Assembly (NCBI RefSeq): GCF_021412565.1
Contig: NZ_JAKCLJ010000005.1
Location: 1 to 64,000 of the forward strand
Source: Shewanella sp. AS1
GTDB taxonomy: Bacteria; Pseudomonadota; Gammaproteobacteria; Enterobacterales; Shewanellaceae
Length of the DNA stretch: 64,000 nt
Direction of reading: 5' to 3'
This document shows positions 1 to 8,313 of this stretch, piece after piece. The position numbers and the translations under genes are program-made. Positions within the stretch are counted from its first letter, which is position 1, and the number at the start of each line of letters is the position of its first letter. The notes below the pieces were generated by a model, which saw only the letters and a list, made by a program, of their open reading frames with translations, was not told the DNA's origin and ran no database searches.

Positions 1-3000
1 CCACGTCTGAGCCGGTGACTTTACCTGAGATGCTCGCATCTTCCTTCACGCTTTGGGCAGCGATGGCGTTCACCACCGGTGCATCGTTGGTGCCGGTGAG
101 GTTAATCACCAAGTCTTGGGTGTCACTCGCTCCCGCCGCATCGGTCACGGTGATGGCGATGGTTAGGGTCAGTGGATCGCCTTCGGCCAAAGATTGATAG
201 GCTGCATCACTAGGATCAAAGCTGTAACTGCCATCGGCGTTTAAGGTAAAGCCTGGAACGGCGTTGGCAATCGAATAGGTCGCCGTGTCGTTGACATCGA
301 TATCGGTGGAGGTGATAGTGCCGGAATAAACCGCATCATCTTCTTTAAGTGACACTGCTGCAATTGGGTCAAGCACTGGCGCATCGTTGAGGTTATTAAC
401 CACCAAATCGAAGGTACTGGTGACGGTTGCACCCTGACTGTCGGTAGCGGTGACGGTAATGGCCTGAGTCCCGACATCGCTGTTGCCTGGGGTACCGCTA
501 AAGGTGCCGGTGCTGGCATCGAAGCTCAGCCAGGTTGGCAGACCGCTTGCTGATAGGGTTAAGCTGTCGCTGGTGTCGATATCCGCAAACGTGCCTGCAG
601 GCACGCCAAAGCTAAAGGCGGCGTCTTGGTCAACACTTTGGTCAGTCAGTGCCGCTGCAACGGTGGGCGCATCGTTAGTGCCGGTGACCGTAATGGTCAG
701 GGTCTGCACATCAGACGCACCTTGGCTGTCGGTGCCGGTGACATCGACGTTAATGACTTGCTGCTGACCTTCAGCCAGTGACTGATAAGCCGCATGAGAG
801 GCATCAAATGACCAGCTGCCGTCGCTGTTGACGGTTAAGCCATCCACAGGGCTTGCGATGGTGTAAGTGATGGTGTCACTTGCATCCACGTCTGAGCCGG
901 TGACTTTACCTGAGATGCTCGCATCTTCCTTCACGCTTTGGGCAGCGATGGCGTTCACCACCGGTGCATCGTTGGTGCCGGTGAGGTTGATCACCAGGTT
1001 TTGGGTATCGGTTAAGCCGGCTGTGTCGGTGACCGTGACTGGAATAGTCAGGGTCTGGGCCTGGCCTTCAGCCAAGCTTTGATACGCCGAATCGCTTGGG
1101 TCAAATTTCCATGAGCCGTTACTGTTAAAGGTTAAGCCTGCAACTGGCGCTGCAATCGAATAGATCGCCGTATCACCCACATCAATGTCAGTTGAGGTGA
1201 TGGTGCCGGAATAAACCGCATCATCTTCTTTAAGTGACACTGCTGCAATTGGGTCAAGCACTGGCGCATCGTTGAGGTTATTAACCACCAAATCGAAGGT
1301 ACTGGTGACGGTTGCACCCTGACTGTCGGTAGCGGTGACGGTAATGGCCTGAGTCCCCACATCGCTGTTGCCTGGGGTACCGCTAAAGGTGCCGGTGGCG
1401 GCATCGAAGCTCAGCCAGGTTGGCAGACCGCTTGCTGATAGGGTTAAGCTGTCGCTGGTGTCGATATCCGCAAACGTGCCTGCAGGCACGCCAAAGCTAA
1501 AGGCGGCGTCTTGGTCAACACTTTGGTCAGTCAGTGCCGCTGCAACGGTGGGCGCATCGTTGGTGCCGGTGACCGTAATGGTCAGGGTCTGCACATCAGA
1601 CGCACCTTGGCTGTCGGTGCCGGTGACATCGACGCTAATGACTTGCTGCTGACCTTCAGCCAGTGACTGATAAGCCGCATGAGAGGCATCAAATGACCAG
1701 CTGCCGTCGCTGTTGACGGTTAAGCCATCCACAGGGCTTGCGATGGTGTAGGTGATGGTGTCACCTGCATCCACGTCTGAGCCGGTGACTTTACCTGAGA
1801 TGCTCGCATCTTCCTTCACGCTTTGGGCAGCGATAGCGTTCACCACCGGTGCATCGTTGGTGCCGGTGAGGGTAATCACCAGGTTTTGGGTATCGGTTAA
1901 GCCGGCTGTGTCGGTGACCGTCACCGGAATGGTTAGGGTCAGTGGGTCGCCTTCGGCCAAAGATTGATAGGCTGCATCACTAGGATCAAAGCTGTAACTG
2001 CCATCGGCGTTTAAGGTAAAGCCTGGAACGGCGTTGGCAATGGCGTATGTTGCCGTATCACCCGCATCAATGTCAGTTGAGGTGATGTTGCCATTAACTA
2101 CTGCACCATCCTCAACTGCGGTCACGCTGCTGATGGGGTTCAGTACAGGTGCGTCGTTGATGTTATTAACCACCAAATCGAAGGTGTTGGTGACGGTTGC
2201 GCCCTGGCTGTCGGTGGCGGTGACGGTAATGGTCTGAGTCCCCACATCGCTGTTGCCTGGGGTACCGCTAAAGGTGCCGGTGCTGGTATCGAAGCTCAGC
2301 CAGGTTGGCAGACCGCTTGCTGATAGGGTTAAGCTGTCACCGGTGTCGATATCCGCAAACGTGCCTGCAGGCACGCCAAAGCTGAATGCACTGCCTTGGT
2401 CAACACTTTGGTCAGTCAGTGCCGCTGCAACGGTGGGCGCATCGTTGGTGCCGGTGACCGTAATGGTCAGGGTCTGCAGTGCAGACGCACCTTGGCTGTC
2501 GGTGCCGGTGACATCGACGTTAATGACTTGCTGCTGACCTTCAGCCAGTGACTGATAAGCCGCATGAGAGGCATCAAATGACCAGCTGCCGTCGGTGTTG
2601 AGTGTCAGACCATCGACAGGATTGGCAATCGAATAGGTGATGGTGTCATTGCTGTCTACATCTGAGCCGGTGATTTGGTCTGAGATGCTGGCATCTTCCG
2701 CCACGCTTTGGGCAGCGATAGCGTTCAGCACCGGTGCATCGTTAGTACCCGTGAGGGTAATCACCAGGTTTTGGGTGTCACTGTCACCTGCGGTATCAGT
2801 GACCGTCACCGGAATGGTTAGGGTCAGTGGATCGCCTTCGGCCAGAGATTGATAGGCTGCATCACTAGGATCAAAGCTGTAACTGCCATCGGCGTTTAAG
2901 GTAAAGCCTGGAACGGCGTTGGCAATGGAGTATGTTGCCGTATCACCCACATCAATGTCAGTTGAGGTGATGGTGCCGGAATAAACCGCATCATCTTCTT

Positions 3001-3184
3001 TAAGTGACACTGCTGCAATTGGGTCAAGCACTGGCGCATCGTTGAGGTTATTAACCACCAAATCGAAGGTACTGGATACACTACCGCCGTGATTGTCGGT
3101 GGCGGTGACGGTAATGGCCTGAGTCCCCACATCGCTGTTACCAGGGGTACCGCTAAAGGTGCCGGTGCTGGCATCGAAGCTCAG
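1..3184 (-). repeat. 885-bp tandem super-repeats inside the adhesin gene, about 3.6 copies in the window
   Basis: The same DNA recurs at an exact 885-bp spacing: the segment at 483 returns at 1368, 2253 and 3138, and the one at 15 returns at 900, 1785 and 2670. Copies differ by scattered substitutions only, with no length change, so the reading frame is kept (885 = 3 x 295). Similarity stops abruptly near 3184, where the protein passes into older, divergent domains. The array continues past the left edge. Each unit encodes one He_PIG/cadherin-like and two VCBS domains. Near identity at DNA level suggests recent duplication or gene conversion. Confidence 0.95.
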
Positions 3185-4903
3185 CCAAGCAGGTAAGCCG
3201 GAGGCTGATAAAGTCAGCGTATCATTGCTATCAATATCACTGAAACTTCCTTGAGGGACTGTAAAGCTAAACTTGGCACTTTCGATTGTAATTTGGTTTT
3301 GAATGACTGAGCTGATCATGGGGAGGTTGTTACTTCCCATGATGTTGATAGTGATGGCTTGTGTTGTACCATCGACAGAGTGAACGACTAGGCTTTCGCT
3401 GACAGACTCACCAAGGCCCAGACTTTGTAGCGCGTTTTGTCCATTATCCGCACTGTATGTCCAGTAGCCTGTTTGATCTAGGGTCAGGGAACCGAATTGG
3501 CCCTGTATGGTTTCTGCAATAAAATGATCTTGGCCTAAGTCTGGATCTATGATCGTAAGTTGGCCATTTGCGACTAGGTTACCTGCACTGAGATTTTGCC
3601 CTTCAACCAGTGACGCACTGGCAATACCACTAATACTCGCAGCTTGATTAGTACCGTGAATTTCGATGGTAATTGTTTGGCTGACGCTTTGACCTGAGCT
3701 ATCCGTTGCTAGTATCTGAAAGGTTTCAGCTGCAACATCGCCAGCGTTAAGCCCGAGTGTATCGGTAGAGGTATTATCAAGTTGATACTGCCATGCGCCA
3801 GTTGTGGCATCTAGGGCGAGTTGACCAAATTGCCCAATCGTTTGTGGCGTCGACCATTGGATGGTATCGCCTGCATCGGGATCGGTTGCGATTAACTGAC
3901 CTAAAACTGTGTCGACAGCTCCCATCTCATTGAGGCTGGCATTAAATACTCCCGAGATCTGTGGTAGATCGTTACTGCCATTGATCACGACATCAAGAAC
4001 GGTTTGTGCTTTACCACCTGTGCTATTTGTGGCAGTGATGACAAATTGTTCAGTGTGTTGCTCACCTTGTGCCAATGCATTGGTTTGAGCCAATGCATTG
4101 TCTAATTGGTAGTGCCAATCACCATTGTTTGTGTCGAGCGTTAGCTCACCAAAAACGCCTTGAATGTGGTCACTGGACCATAGGATTGAAGCACTGTTAT
4201 ACCCATGGGCGATGAGTTTTCCACTAACATTATCTGTACTGCTATCTTCGGTAAGGGATTGTGGAGTCTGGCCATCGATACGCAGTGGTTTATTGGTGAC
4301 AAAACCAGGTACTATGGGTTTAGTCTGCGTTACCGGCGCTGTAGTTGTGTTGTTATCTGACTGTGCAGCAATATAAAACGCTGGGGGTGTTGACCCCAGG
4401 GCATGGGCGATCGGCGTTAGCTGGTTGCCAATCGAGGCATTATCTTTAAATCCTGAGAATGAATCCAATCCTGTGGTTTCGGTAGAACCCTTATTGACAG
4501 GCTCTGCATGTGCAACTGCGTCAGGTGTTGCTGTGTCTTGCGCTGGAAGTGGTGATGCTGTTGCTACCGACCCCGTTTCTTTAGCCGTTGTTGGCGGAGC
4601 AACTTTTGGGCTATCGTTAGTGGCTTCAGGGGTAATGTCCTTTTCCCCTTCAGCAGCATGTAGATTCTCAGGTGCTTTTTCTTGTTGCGCATGCTGGAGT
4701 TCCCAAGACTTATTAGCAACAAGATCTTGGTTATAGTTACCTTTTACTCTGGCGTCTTTAAACTCTTTGACTTTGAGTTTTTTAACGTCTTTATCCATTT
4801 GCTGAGCCTTGCGTATGGATTTTTCATCTCTTTTTCTTGCATCAGCTTTTGCTTGAGCTTGTTTCTTTAGCTCTTCGGGTGTGGGGTGTTTCTTTTGGCT
4901 CAT
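1..4903 (-). CDS. Giant repetitive VCBS/cadherin-like adhesin, type I secretion substrate (partial, C-terminus outside window)
   Basis: An open frame runs without a stop from an ATG at 4903 to the left edge, so at least 1634 codons are present and the C-terminus is missing. A strong ribosome site (AGGAGAAG) overlaps the stop of the HlyD gene 9 bp upstream. The first ~60 residues are Lys/Glu-rich and charged (starts MSQKKHPTPEELKKQ) with no Sec signal, as expected for a type I secretion substrate whose signal is C-terminal. Residues ~190-520 hold three divergent VCBS-type domains ending in G(S/T)N(D/N/Q) motifs. From about residue 540 on, a 295-aa unit repeats: one cadherin/He_PIG-like domain (GTFSGTPGNSDVGTQ) and two VCBS domains (SYSFDPSDAAYQSLAEGD, ending GTNDAPVV). 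Likely a cell-surface adhesin for attachment or biofilm. Family and export route are well supported; ligand and retention mechanism cannot be seen. Confidence 0.9.
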   Translation of the reverse strand, partial: MSQKKHPTPEELKKQAQAKADARKRDEKSIRKAQQMDKDVKKLKVKEFKDARVKGNYNQDLVANKSWELQHAQQEKAPENLHAAEGEKDITPEATNDSPKVAPPTTAKETGSVATASPLPAQDTATPDAVAHAEPVNKGSTETTGLDSFSGFKDNASIGNQLTPIAHALGSTPPAFYIAAQSDNNTTTAPVTQTKPIVPGFVTNKPLRIDGQTPQSLTEDSSTDNVSGKLIAHGYNSASILWSSDHIQGVFGELTLDTNNGDWHYQLDNALAQTNALAQGEQHTEQFVITATNSTGGKAQTVLDVVINGSNDLPQISGVFNASLNEMGAVDTVLGQLIATDPDAGDTIQWSTPQTIGQFGQLALDATTGAWQYQLDNTSTDTLGLNAGDVAAETFQILATDSSGQSVSQTITIEIHGTNQAASISGIASASLVEGQNLSAGNLVANGQLTIIDPDLGQDHFIAETIQGQFGSLTLDQTGYWTYSADNGQNALQSLGLGESVSESLVVHSVDGTTQAITINIMGSNNLPMISSVIQNQITIESAKFSFTVPQGSFSDIDSNDTLTLSASGLPAWLSFDASTGTFSGTPGNSDVGTQAITVTATDNHGGSVSSTFDLVVNNLNDAPVLDPIAAVSLKEDDAVYSGTITSTDIDVGDTATYSIANAVPGFTLNADGSYSFDPSDAAYQSLAEGDPLTLTIPVTVTDTAGDSDTQNLVITLTGTNDAPVLNAIAAQSVAEDASISDQITGSDVDSNDTITYSIANPVDGLTLNTDGSWSFDASHAAYQSLAEGQQQVINVDVTGTDSQGASALQTLTITVTGTNDAPTVAAALTDQSVDQGSAFSFGVPAGTFADIDTGDSLTLSASGLPTWLSFDTSTGTFSGTPGNSDVGTQTITVTATDSQGATVTNTFDLVVNNINDAPVLNPISSVTAVEDGAVVNGNITSTDIDAGDTATYAIANAVPGFTLNADGSYSFDPSDAAYQSLAEGDPLTLTIPVTVTDTAGLTDTQNLVITLTGTNDAPVVNAIAAQSVKEDASISGKVTGSDVDAGDTITYTIASPVDGLTVNSDGSWSFDASHAAYQSLAEGQQQVISVDVTGTDSQGASDVQTLTITVTGTNDAPTVAAALTDQSVDQDAAFSFGVPAGTFADIDTSDSLTLSASGLPTWLSFDAATGTFSGTPGNSDVGTQAITVTATDSQGATVTSTFDLVVNNLNDAPVLDPIAAVSLKEDDAVYSGTITSTDIDVGDTAIYSIAAPVAGLTFNSNGSWKFDPSDSAYQSLAEGQAQTLTIPVTVTDTAGLTDTQNLVINLTGTNDAPVVNAIAAQSVKEDASISGKVTGSDVDASDTITYTIASPVDGLTVNSDGSWSFDASHAAYQSLAEGQQQVINVDVTGTDSQGASDVQTLTITVTGTNDAPTVAAALTDQSVDQDAAFSFGVPAGTFADIDTSDSLTLSASGLPTWLSFDASTGTFSGTPGNSDVGTQAITVTATDSQGATVTSTFDLVVNNLNDAPVLDPIAAVSLKEDDAVYSGTITSTDIDVNDTATYSIANAVPGFTLNADGSYSFDPSDAAYQSLAEGDPLTLTIAITVTDAAGASDTQDLVINLTGTNDAPVVNAIAAQSVKEDASISGKVTGSDV

Positions 4904-4912
4904 TTACTTCTC

Positions 4913-6238
4913 CTAACGTTCACCGAAGGCTTGAGTTACGTTGGTAAAAACGGGTTTCCATAGGTATTGGAATACGGTTTTGTCACCTGTGATAATGTCG
5001 GCTTCACCTGTCATGCCAGGGATGAGCATTAATTTTCCAGGTTGACTTCCAAAATAGGGCTTCTCGATGGCGATCTGTACTTTATAGTATACGCCGCCTT
5101 TCTCATCTGAGTCGGTGCTAGGCGAGATCCGCTGTACTACACCGTCGATTGCGCCATAGCGGCTGTAATCGAAGGCATCAATTTTGATACGTGCTTTTTG
5201 TCCTACAGTGACAAAGCCGATATCTCGAGGTGAGAGTCGGGCTTCAAGTAGAGCAGTCGGCGTAGTGGGTACTATCACGGCCACTGTGCCCCCCGGTTGG
5301 ATCACACTGCCTGTGCTGTTGTTGGGGATGGTTTGGATAATACCATCAACAGGGGAAACCACAGTGGTTTGCTGTACCTGGGAGTCCGAGGACTTGAGGC
5401 GGGCGATGATCCCGAGCAGCTCTGCCTGGGCTTCTGTACGTTTTTCTCCCACCTCTTTGAGTAAGGTTGCCTGTTTTTGCTCAAGTTGTTTATTCAGGTT
5501 TTCGATATTACGTTGTAAGACCTGATGTTTACCCTGTAAGCCTTTGAGTTCTCGATTGTAAGAGTCCAATTTCTGCTGTGCTTCAAGCATAGTAAGTTTA
5601 GATACCGCCTGAGCTTCTTTGACTGAATTCATCATAGTTAACGTCTGTTTAGCAGAGGCAATTTGACTTTTGAGTAGTGGGAGTTCCTGTTCTATACCGT
5701 CGAGTTCCGCCTGGGATTTAGCTATGTCAGATAGCGACAGCTGCGCTATGGCGGCTTTCTCTTCATTCATTCTTTTCAGGTTTTGAATATGCTCATTGAC
5801 TAAGATGGGATAGTCGGCAACATAGATTTGAAAATTAGCTTCACGTCCTTCGATAAAGGCATTATAGCGTTCGATTTTAAGCTCTAAATTAGCTTTTTTA
5901 CTCAGGAGTTCTTCGAGTACGGCCTCACTGTCAATTGCCACAAATTGGGCGATAGGATCGCCCTTTTTGACCATATCCCCTTCGCTGACCTCAATAGAGG
6001 CTAAAGTTCCCCCTAACTGGCTTTGAATGACCTGACGATGACCTAAAGGTACCACTTGGCCGTTAGCTTTGGCTATCTCTTCAATATTGGTAAAAATTGA
6101 CCAAAGAAACATGATTAAGACTACTGACGCAGTGAAAATCGTGATCTGCTTTATCGCTTTTTTCTCAGCAGGGGCTTCAATGGCTTCGGCAAACTCATGT
6201 TCTGGCCAGGAGCGATGGGTGAGTTGACGATCATTCAT
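4913..6238 (-). CDS. HlyD-family type I secretion periplasmic adaptor
   Basis: This 441-aa protein is the membrane-fusion subunit that links an inner-membrane ABC exporter to an outer-membrane TolC-type channel. It has a short cytoplasmic N-terminus, one membrane segment at about residues 32-49 (ITIFTASVVLIMFLWSIF), a biotinyl/lipoyl-like half-motif (GQVVPLGHRQVIQSQLGG), a long Glu/Gln/Lys-rich coiled-coil (about 100-290), the returning lipoyl half (VVSPVDGIIQTI) and a beta-barrel C-terminus ending in MTGEADIITG, typical of the HlyD/LapC/RtxD group. The start overlaps the stop of the upstream ABC gene by 4 bp (ATGA), and the adhesin follows 9 bp after its stop, so all are co-transcribed. No TolC gene is visible here. 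Confidence 0.93.
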   Translation of the reverse strand: MNDRQLTHRSWPEHEFAEAIEAPAEKKAIKQITIFTASVVLIMFLWSIFTNIEEIAKANGQVVPLGHRQVIQSQLGGTLASIEVSEGDMVKKGDPIAQFVAIDSEAVLEELLSKKANLELKIERYNAFIEGREANFQIYVADYPILVNEHIQNLKRMNEEKAAIAQLSLSDIAKSQAELDGIEQELPLLKSQIASAKQTLTMMNSVKEAQAVSKLTMLEAQQKLDSYNRELKGLQGKHQVLQRNIENLNKQLEQKQATLLKEVGEKRTEAQAELLGIIARLKSSDSQVQQTTVVSPVDGIIQTIPNNSTGSVIQPGGTVAVIVPTTPTALLEARLSPRDIGFVTVGQKARIKIDAFDYSRYGAIDGVVQRISPSTDSDEKGGVYYKVQIAIEKPYFGSQPGKLMLIPGMTGEADIITGDKTVFQYLWKPVFTNVTQAFGER

Positions 6239-8313
6239 TTTGATGCCTCCAAAATGGATGTTGCTGCAGTATTAGCTTCATCCTCTGTTTGATTCGGGAT
6301 TGGACCGGCATATATCACAGTCCCTTTATCTAAAATAACGACCTTGTCCGCTTGTTTTATCAATTCCTGATCATGACTGGTAAACAAGATAGTCGTATTT
6401 CCTCTTAACTTATTTAATGTGTTGATAAAGGCTTTTTTGGCGATAGGGTTTCGATTGGATATAGGTTCGTCCATCACCAATAGTGGTGATTTTTTCAATA
6501 ATGCCCGGGTTAGATTCAGTGCATCGCCTCTGACGGTTAAGAACACATTGGAACCTTGAGAGATTAATTGTGTATTGAGATCATCATCTAACGCTGCCAG
6601 TAGGGATTTGCCTCCAGCAGCATAGATCGCTTCACGCAACTCTTCATCAGTGGCATCGGGTTTAGCCAGGCGTAAGTTGTCTGCCACTGTACCTGGCATC
6701 ATCTCGCTGTTGTTGGAACTGAAGGCGACCCATTGACGTAAAATTTCTGGATCGAACTGTTTTAAGTTTTTACCATCGATAGTCACATAGCCAGCTTGTG
6801 CTTCAATAATGCCAACAATGGACAGTAACAGTGAGGATTTACCACAACCATTAGGGCCAATAATGGCCACGATTTCCCCCGGCGCGACATCAAACGAAAC
6901 CCCTGACAGTGCCGGTTGAGTCTCGGCGCTATAACGTAAAGTTAAGTGTTTGACCGAAATAGGGGGGGCTTTTTGTAAATTAGGCACGTCCAGTCTGAGT
7001 TCATTAAACTCTGTAGGAACCTCCATAAAACGGTCAAATTGCTTGATTGCGCCATCCATCATGGTGAACTTTTGTTGTGATGCCATGGCAACTTGAGCCG
7101 GGCCTGTAATACGCCAGATCAGCATCACACAGGCGATAAGCGCCCCTGAGGATATGCTTTGATTTAACACCAAAAAAATACCAGTAAAGACAGTTGCCAA
7201 GGCGGTGAGTAACCCCATAGCATGGGCTATTGCCTCTTTCAAACCGTTGCGCTTGGCATAGATAAAGTTTTGGCGGCAATGTTCTTTTGTGCGGCGCAGA
7301 AATTGGGTATACCAGCCCTCGGTTTCGCCCGCCATTTTTAGTTGTAATAGGGTTCTGGATAACTCATTTAAGCTATTTTGATATTCACTGTTTATCTGGG
7401 GGGTGGCTGCCTGAGTGTATTTATTGAGCAGTTTCATCACCAGGAAAAAGAGTACCAGCATGATGATAGGTACTAAAACTAGCCAGCCACTGAGCGCGGC
7501 GATGGCAATTAACGCGATTAGGGTAAAGGGCACATCGATTAACCCTGAGCCGCCAGGACCAGAGATTAAGCCACGAACCTTCTCAGCATTGTTGAGTCGG
7601 GCAAGATGATTTGACAATCCCACTCTAGATAGAATAGTCAGTGGCATACTGAGTAGGCGATTAAACGTAATACCTGAGAGATCCCGGGCAAAGCGGTTAC
7701 TCGCTGCAGCCACTTGTTTTGCTCTGAGCATGCGACTGGATATATAGATAGCGAGCGCCAAAATGGCACCTAATGCAATATTAGGCAGGATACTGGGAGA
7801 CTGACCGCCAATGACTCTGTCGTAAACCACCATAGTAAATAATGGGATGGCCAAACCGGTAAGGCTGGATAAGATACTGAGCCAAAATAGGGGGCCGAAC
7901 CATTTAGTGCGTTTCTTTAAATGAGAAGCAAATACACTGGCTCTTTTCTGAGAAGGTAAGGTTTCAATAATAAACACGCGACCGCTATTTGGCAGCGTGG
8001 CTAAGGGCTCCCATTTACCATTATCACTGAAATATTGGAAATTTTGATCACTTCTACGGGCCAATAAGGGAGCCCCATTTTCCGGTAAAAGGATAAAGGG
8101 ATACAGGGTGTGGATCAGCAAGTTCTTATCTATGTTTTGGACATTGATCCCCACATGATGCTTCTTCAGCAATATGTAGGTTTCTAGGTAAGTCAGCTGC
8201 TCCTGAAGATCGCTATTGGCGATATTACTAGCCTGAACTGTTAGCCCAAGTTGTTTAAAAAGGCTAACCAGTAAGGTTTTGGGGCAGTTGTTATAAGTGG
8301 TGGCTTGCGTCAT
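6235..8313 (-). CDS. Type I secretion ABC half-transporter with C39-like N-terminal domain (competent Walker motifs)
   Basis: At 692 aa this is a LapB/RtxB-type exporter subunit. Residues ~1-130 resemble a C39 peptidase-like domain; I see no convincing catalytic Cys-His pair, so it more likely binds substrate than cuts it. The ABC membrane domain spans ~150-430 and the nucleotide-binding domain ~460-670. Walker A is intact (GPNGCGKSS, Lys492), Walker B ends with catalytic Glu616 (LLVMDEP) and the switch His is present (TSHDQ). The ABC signature is poor (LTVRG instead of LSGGQ) and the D-loop is changed (ISNRNP). It overlaps by 4 bp with both neighbours in the operon. It probably pairs with the degenerate half encoded just upstream, with this subunit supplying the working ATP-binding face. 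Confidence 0.92.
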   Translation of the reverse strand: MTQATTYNNCPKTLLVSLFKQLGLTVQASNIANSDLQEQLTYLETYILLKKHHVGINVQNIDKNLLIHTLYPFILLPENGAPLLARRSDQNFQYFSDNGKWEPLATLPNSGRVFIIETLPSQKRASVFASHLKKRTKWFGPLFWLSILSSLTGLAIPLFTMVVYDRVIGGQSPSILPNIALGAILALAIYISSRMLRAKQVAAASNRFARDLSGITFNRLLSMPLTILSRVGLSNHLARLNNAEKVRGLISGPGGSGLIDVPFTLIALIAIAALSGWLVLVPIIMLVLFFLVMKLLNKYTQAATPQINSEYQNSLNELSRTLLQLKMAGETEGWYTQFLRRTKEHCRQNFIYAKRNGLKEAIAHAMGLLTALATVFTGIFLVLNQSISSGALIACVMLIWRITGPAQVAMASQQKFTMMDGAIKQFDRFMEVPTEFNELRLDVPNLQKAPPISVKHLTLRYSAETQPALSGVSFDVAPGEIVAIIGPNGCGKSSLLLSIVGIIEAQAGYVTIDGKNLKQFDPEILRQWVAFSSNNSEMMPGTVADNLRLAKPDATDEELREAIYAAGGKSLLAALDDDLNTQLISQGSNVFLTVRGDALNLTRALLKKSPLLVMDEPISNRNPIAKKAFINTLNKLRGNTTILFTSHDQELIKQADKVVILDKGTVIYAGPIPNQTEDEANTAATSILEASK

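Noticed and set aside
1..3174. Plus-strand and offset-frame ORFs of 60-94 codons recurring every 885 bp
   Set aside because: They are antisense shadows of the repeated adhesin gene, recurring only because the DNA repeats.
1..3184. CRISPR-like periodic repeats
   Set aside because: The period is 885 bp, in-frame and protein coding, with no short direct repeats separated by unique spacers.
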